From NCBI GenBank assembly GCA_037367405.1, contig JAZKJV010005542.1:124001-188000 (forward strand): DNA of 64,000 bases, in the 5' to 3' direction. Under the pieces are notes generated by a model, which did no database searches, was not told the origin of the DNA, and was given only the letters and a program-made list of their open reading frames with translations. Source of the stretch: Ottelia alismoides. Taxonomy: Eukaryota > Streptophyta > Magnoliopsida > Alismatales > Hydrocharitaceae. Positions 58,460 through 64,000 of this stretch are shown here, piece by piece. The number at the start of each line of letters is the position of its first letter. The stretch's first letter is position 1. The translations under genes were made by a program, and so were the position numbers.

Positions 58460-59430
58460 TTACCGGAAGTGTTAATACTGAGATCGAAAAGTGGTGTAAG
58501 GCTGATTTTATTTACCCCATCTTAGACTCCAAATGGTGTCGCCTTTGCATGTCGTCCTGAAAAAGTCGGGACTTCAAGTTATCACCAATGAGGAGGGAGA
58601 GGAGATCATGACACGATACCCTTCAAATTATCTAGGTGGGTGGAGGCTATCCCTACTCGAGCAGCAGATAATAATACTATATCCAAGTTTTTGAAAGATT
58701 ATATTATTTCGTGGTTAGGGATCCCTGAGGTATTAATATCTGATGGGGGTAGCTATTTTGTCAACCGGGAGGTGAAGAAGTTGACTAAGGAATACAACAT
58801 CTATCACCATGTCGCTAGTCCTTACCATCCACAATGGCATGGTTGAGGTGTCAAAAAAGGAGGTCAAAGGAATTTTACAGAAGCTAGTCTGCCATGATAG
58901 GAAGAACTAATCCCAACTCCTGGACCAAGTTCTGTGGGCTTACCGGACATTTTACAAGACCCCATATGGCACCTCCCTGTTTCGAATGGTATATGGAAAG
59001 CCATGTCATTTTCCCGCAGAACTCGTGCACAAATCAGAATGGGCAATAAAAAAATCAATTGGAACTAACACCAAGGGAAGATGAATAGGGATATGGATTT
59101 GAATGAACTGTCAGAAATATGAAATCATGCATACGAAAACAACACCATTTACAAGGACAAAGTGAAGAAATGACACGATAAGAACATCCGAACAAACCTT
59201 TGTCCTAGGGTAGAAAGTATGGTTGTTTAATGCAATATTGAAAATTTTCCAAGATAAACTGAAACCCAAATGAGAGGGACCCTTCATCGTGAGAGAGTTG
59301 CACAATAACGGAAGTGTTGAGATCTCAAAGACTGTAGACAACACGCAAATTTCTATTGTCAACGATCACTTGCTTAAACATTTTGTCGAATCAAGTGAGC
59401 AGTTAGTGCAAGTAGAGTAGGTCTATTTCA
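58460..59430 (+). pseudogene. RT stub fused to integrase of A3
   Basis: ADFIYPILDSKW and, after a one-base shift, VSPLHVVLKKSGLQVITNEE match the start of Athila RT. At about 58612-58628 the sequence jumps to the integrase core: RWVEAIPTRA, VLISDGGSYF (second catalytic Asp), YHPQWHG, then in a shifted frame VEVSKKEVKGIL (catalytic Glu), LWAYRTFYKTPYGTS and CHFPAELVHKSEWAIKK. The C-terminal domain (KVWLFNAIL, LKPK-EGPF, VNDHLLKHF) runs to ~59400. The rest of RT, all RNase H and the integrase zinc finger with the first Asp are deleted (~2 kb by family length). LVHKSEWAIKK is the Athila-type form of this motif. Confidence 0.85.
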
Positions 59431-59554
59431 TTCAGGGCATTGTATTCAACGAAAGAGTCAAACGGCCCGGATGAAACACCTCTTCGATAAAAATACCATC
59501 AATCTTCTATATATCCATCAACCTGTTCATCTCCTCAGTCCCCCACATGTGATT

Positions 59555-59815
59555 ACTTCCTATATTTTGGCTGACTTGAGCCTAAGTATAGGGAGACAGG
59601 TACCATTATATATACATCACTTCTATTTTTTTCCTCTCACCCTCGACTGCGCCAATTTGGTGCTTTTCTGCAACATGCTTAATCCCTCAAAAGTCTAATT
59701 ATAGAGGTGTATGTTGACTTCTTTTTTTTTCTCTCATCTATACTTAGTACGAGCTCCTTTTACATTTCACTTTGTGCCATGAGGACATAACACAATCTAG
59801 GTATAGAGGGGTGTT
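59555..59815 (+). repeat. A3 hairpin/polypurine-like array
   Basis: Counterpart of 44482-44655 in A1. A degraded ATATTTTGGCTGACTTGAGCC arm runs into CCTAAGTATAGGGAGA (to 59596), followed by CCATGAGGACAT (59777-59788), 11 bases and GGTATAGAGGGG (59800-59811). Confidence 0.6.
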
Positions 59816-61448
59816 TGTATATATTCAACATACTTTATCCATAGATCGTCTTTAAATGTTTTAAACTAATATCGTGGATGGATACAAGTAGTGTTTATTA
59901 TGTATATCATACTGAATTCTTTCTTTAAAAAATACTTGGTTTTCAAAAAACAAAAATAAAATCCGTCTTGGATTAAAAAAATCAAAATCACTCATGGTCT
60001 TGCATGTCACCTTTTATGCAATTATGAACTAACTTTTCCTTAATATCGCGTTATTGGCCCTTCTCGATTCCAATGCAACTGGTACTTTTTGAGCTGACGT
60101 AACAAACTACGCGAGCCTCCCTATGAAGCCAACAGAAATCCTATCCGAATACAAAAAATAAAAGGCAGTTTCATAAATCATCTCATGCATTCTTTAGTTG
60201 GTATAATCCTGACACATTCACTATCACTCAAGGCTTGAGGATTTGAAGACATTGGATTTCTGAGATGTTGAGAAACTGAGTTAACCAACCTTAGTCATTA
60301 GGGTTTTTGAAAATTAATAATCCACAATTCGCAAGTTTGAAAGATTTGTGCATTGTATTGCACTCTTCATCTCTACCTTCTATAGAATGTGATCATCACA
60401 TCACTTTCACAACTACATGATTGATGAGATGAGTTGAGTTATCACTTGAGGAACTGGGATTGGCGATTTGAGTCTAGACCTGACTTAATGATGCTCTAGG
60501 ATGGGATAAAGTTAATGAAGGCTTCAAGAAACCTGAGTATCAGAAAAACCCTAGCCATTATATGAACAAGTTTGAATGCTATCATTTGATATTGACCTAT
60601 GTGCTAGGGTGTGATGAAACCTAATTTAATTGTTGATCAGTGTGTGTCAACTTTTGGTAAAAGCAGTGGAGATAACTAAAAAGAAAAGAAAAGAAAGAAA
60701 TATACAAGAAAAAGCTCTATCATTACAATTACAAATTCAAAAGAGCTTCCACCAAAGGTGAGCGCTCCCAACCATTTTCAAAGTGTTCATATGGACCAAA
60801 TGCTATTAGGACCAAGGAGTTGGGCTAGCACCATAAAAGGGCTCTGCATCATATAGTGATACAAGTCTGGGTGTCAAAGGTATCTTAGATACTCAAAAGA
60901 GACACTCCAGTGTACTCCTAAAAAACCAAGTGCAGACGATTCCGAATTCTCTTGACGGATACATTGCTCAACAAACCAAAAATATACATGTGTTGAGTAA
61001 TGAGGAACTCGAGAGGTCCCTTCTTCCAATGTGAGGGAGAGAAAAATATACACAATCATAAGCCCTCCATCATCTGGTCGTCCATCTAAACTTTCAAGTC
61101 TGACAAACTAATGAGACGGTTAATTGAAGTAAGAACTGACTTATTCCCTAGTGTTGAGGATTAGGTCTAGAGGAGAGTCCCTTAGACTCGAACCTTGGGT
61201 GACATCTCGACTCGACTCTCATGAATGCAGTACACTAAAAGTCATATCCTTATATTATAGGTATAAATAGAGAGTCTGATAAATAGAGAAGTAGGATTTG
61301 TTTTGATTAAAGCAAGGTTGAGCCCAAAATTTTAGGATTACTCAAATTAAGGGTCTTCCATGAATTGATCTTAGAAAATTCACACGCACGGTCAAGGATT
61401 TATCTAACTAAGTTATTCATTCATTGATGCTCGAGGTCGAGCATGGTT
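59816..61448 (+). other. A3 3' untranslated region
   Basis: Collinear with A1 45081-46355 from about 60240. 59816-60240 is AT-rich spacer. No coding signal; the 60874-61059 minus-strand frame has a counterpart in A1 (45794-45982) only because the DNA itself is conserved. Confidence 0.55.
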
Positions 61449-61462
61449 TAAGTATAGGGGTA
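61449..61462 (+). other. Polypurine tract of A3
   Basis: TAAGTATAGGGGTA immediately precedes the LTR start TGATGAATCTC. Confidence 0.85.
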
Positions 61463-64000
61463 TGATGAATCTCTGATTCAACATGCTAAAATTAGTCAAT
61501 TAGGCTATGTTCCTGCAAATTCATATGCATTTAATAATTAATATAGCATCATATCATTCATACATGTGTAAATAATATGAGCATTTCATCATGCATAATT
61601 GCATAAAATATGGAACCCAAAAATCCAAGTGTAAATTGACATAATAAGATGCTAATTCCCCTTGTTTTTCGTTAATTTATTATAACTCCAATTGATCCCA
61701 AATCAGTCCATTGTGTAGATATTACTAAAAAGAATAAATAAAAAATACAAAAAAATATTAACTCAAATAAGTGACAAACAAACCCAAAACCTAATTTCGT
61801 ATCAAATAGACTAAAATGCACATATCTTCCTCATACAGTGTCCAATTTTGGTCTACTCATTTTTAAAGTACTTCATTTTCAAATATTTTCAAAATAAGAC
61901 CAATTTCATAAAATTTGGAGCTCATATGTGAAAGTTGGGTTTGGGGCCTCTTTTTCGCATTTTAGATTTTTGCGATTTTTGACTTGAATTTTTATGTACA
62001 CAATTAACCTATTGTATTTTATTTATTCTTCAATTGTGTTCTTTGATGAAAGTTTTATCAAGTGACATAAAAATCCAAATCCAAATAAAGACTGAAATAT
62101 AAGAAATTGACCGTGTCCGAGTATCCTCTGTGAGTCTGTACAAAATTTACGTGTTTCATACTCTTATTTTATTTCCCTATTTTATTATTTATTAAAAATT
62201 AAAAAAAAATAGATTAATGTGTAATGAAGTATCTTTTATTTTATCGTATTTTTATTGGATTTTTATCTCCTTCTAAATTCAACAAAAAATTGCAAAACTA
62301 CAAAAGGTTGGTTTTCTATATACATAGAGACCACCAAAAATACCACTTTGTACAGATGACCACTTTTGCTCCTGGTTCCTTCAAGAAAGTTGTAGATCTC
62401 GTTGAGACGAACAATTTCGTGAAGAAATTTTTTTGATCCAAGATCTTCTTCTATTCTTTTTCTATCTTTCTTCCGCTTTTAATTTGAAAATATTTTGGGG
62501 TGACACGTGGCAGCCCCTAGGCGTGCCACATGGCACCCCCACTCTCTCACCCCTCTCCTTCTCTCTCCTACCCACGTGACTCACCTCTCTCCTCCCTTGG
62601 GTCACGTGCCTAACACGTGACCCCTTTCTTTCCTTTCTTGCAATGTCTCTGTGTCGCAAGCTTCTCCCCCTTGTCGTTACACATCTCCCATTCATCGCAT
62701 AACGGCTACCACTGTGGGGCCTTCCTCCCTGTGTAATGCCCATCGAAATTCCTCTATAAAGCTACTCTTCCATCTCCATGCTCGACATCCGCCACCACAG
62801 AGAACTCACCCCATCCGTTGGCTTCCAGGTGACATACAAAGTTGTTGCACGATCGGGGCCTCCAGTGTGATTCGGCGAGAACCAGGTCGCAATCATAGCA
62901 TCTTTGAGCCGCTGTAAAGCTCAGTCTCCTCACCAACCTTCTAGAGACAATCGGAGGACTGCAAGGACCTCCACACCCTTAGGCGACTTCCTCCACACTT
63001 CTTTGATCCGTCGGCATCACCAAGTAACACAATTGTTTTTCATCTTCTCTGTTTGCCTCTTTCTACTCCTTGTGTTTCAACTTCATCTACACCCGCTCGC
63101 ACATCCAAGTACCTTCACACCCTCAGGAGACTTCCTCCGCTCATACCTTCACCTTCAACTAACCTAACTTCACCATTGAAACCCATCATCTCCCTCGGCC
63201 TTTGCGCATTTGTCTCCCTACTGCCCCGCATCTCTGCACCCACATTACTCTCTACGTACACCGACCTCTTCATGGCAGGACTCCGCATCGGCCCGCTCCG
63301 CCCCCTTCACATCACCGTCGTCGCACCTCAACAGGAGGTCCAACTGCTTCATTGTCTATGCACTCTACACTTGCTCCCACGAACCCCATCTATCAGCATC
63401 TCTAGGCCTCATCACCCTTCAACTGATCTCCAGCAACTCCGTAAGCTCATCTCCATGGCCACTTTACCGACCTCATGCACATGTTGCCTGCATCTCAACA
63501 CCTTCACACTCCTCCTCGCTGACTTCCTAGCCAATTGTAGCATCACCACTCGATCGTGTGTCGACCGAGCTACGTTGTGCGACTCTACCGCCCTTCAGAC
63601 CTTTACCATGGTCTCTCCCCTCGCATGCCACCACCACTCTTCATCAAACAGCAGCAACCATTGGATCAGGGGATCCAATGGCCACGAGGCTTTCATGTCA
63701 TCCCCCTCCGAGCCACGAGCCTTGGGTACATCGAGGCTCTATCCGAGCCTCCTACCACTACCATGCAGGCTCGGGTCGTCGAACCTTCTGCCTCATTGCC
63801 TGAACCTTTAACGTGCTTTCTTTGCACGTATGTATAGGGTAAATTATAGTGAGGCCCATGTCCCTCTCAGAAATTGCAGAATCAGCCTCGTCGGCCAAGT
63901 CATGTTGGTCACCTTATAAAAGTACACAAAAACCCAAGAATATTTTGCAAATTACATATATGTCCCCCAAGGACCCCTTTGAAGAAGGAAACTTAATATT
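61463..64000 (+). repeat. A3 3' LTR, cut by the window edge
   Basis: At least 2.54 kb. It has a G-box hairpin GGGTCACGTG/CACGTGACCC (62599-62608, 62614-62623), the CCATTGGATC/GATCCAATGG hairpin (63658-63667, 63672-63681) shared with S1, and a CT/GC-rich block (62750-63830) whose open frames (63053-63811 and overlapping ones) are Pro/Ser/Thr/His-rich and overlap in all three frames. GGGTAAATTATAG at 63838 matches A0. Confidence 0.82.

Larger units (their letters stand above)
55474..64000 (+). mobile_element. A3: Athila-like gypsy element inserted in A2
   Basis: LTR starts at 55474 and 61463 are collinear for ~1.25 kb. The second is preceded by polypurine tract AAGTATAGGGGTA. The interior holds a gag tail, an RT stub fused to integrase, the hairpin/polypurine array and the A1-type 3' region. 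The 5' LTR loses similarity after 56727, so part of it, the primer site and most of gag are missing or replaced. The 3' LTR leaves the window at 64000. Confidence 0.8.

Noticed and set aside
63053..63811. 252-codon open frame as a host gene
   Set aside because: It lies inside the A3 3' LTR, overlaps other long frames in the same CT-rich DNA, is low-complexity Pro/Ser/Thr/His, and has no counterpart protein in the A1 or A2 LTRs.
1..64000. tRNA, rRNA, miRNA precursor or endogenous pararetrovirus
   Set aside because: No cloverleaf, rRNA core or pararetroviral movement or coat motif noticed; all RT/integrase remnants fit Ty1-copia or Ty3-gypsy elements. A covariance-model scan was not possible.

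Overview
The window reads as gene-free plant heterochromatin: AT-rich eukaryotic DNA made almost entirely of LTR retrotransposons inserted into one another. I saw no host gene, tRNA, rRNA or CRISPR array. The plant calls rest on tRNA-Asp-type primer sites (TGGCGTCGTTGCTGGGG) typical of Athila/Tat Ty3-gypsy elements, a TGGTATCAGAGCC primer site of Ty1-copia elements, and gag, protease, RT and integrase remnants of those groups. Family labels A, B, D, E, F and S are mine. All identities were judged by eye; no alignment or search was run.

Left part (1-16278). A minus-strand gypsy fragment (F) carries a recognisable gag domain and a primer site at 3331-3348. Next come two copies of a ~1.3 kb LTR (E) facing each other, at 3776-5105 (+) and 13451-14655 (-). 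Between them sits D (5558-13158, minus strand), a complete non-autonomous LTR element with a perfect TGGTG target duplication, two ~1.67 kb LTRs, primer site, polypurine tract and one 336-codon ORF that keeps a protease scrap but no RT or integrase. 14656-16278 is unassigned.

Right part (16279-64000) is one nest, ordered by boundaries that rejoin when the inserts are removed. Copia element B1 (LTR at 16279, +) was hit by solo LTR S1 (21773-24558) and then by A0, a minus-strand A-type LTR starting at 24739. A0 was split by copia solo LTR B2 (25603-27382 and 47451-47769). B2 was split by gypsy element A1 (27383-47450), and the 5' LTR of A1 was split by copia element B3 (29185-39559). A0 was separately hit by A2 (from 49252), and A2 by A3 (from 55474, leaving the window inside its 3' LTR). 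The deepest stack is five levels: B1, A0, B2, A1, B3.

Every coding region is decayed. A1 and A2 keep a protease whose DSG active site reads DDD or DDN. A3 has the start of RT fused to integrase by deletion. B3 has RT with NVDN instead of YVDD. The features most worth following up are non-coding: a hairpin plus polypurine module with identical spacing in A1, A3 and D; an array of perfect hairpins with an invariant CAC loop in the B LTRs; palindromic ends on the A LTRs; and a copia RNase H tail inside the leader of A1. I found no defence, metabolic or other novel gene system.
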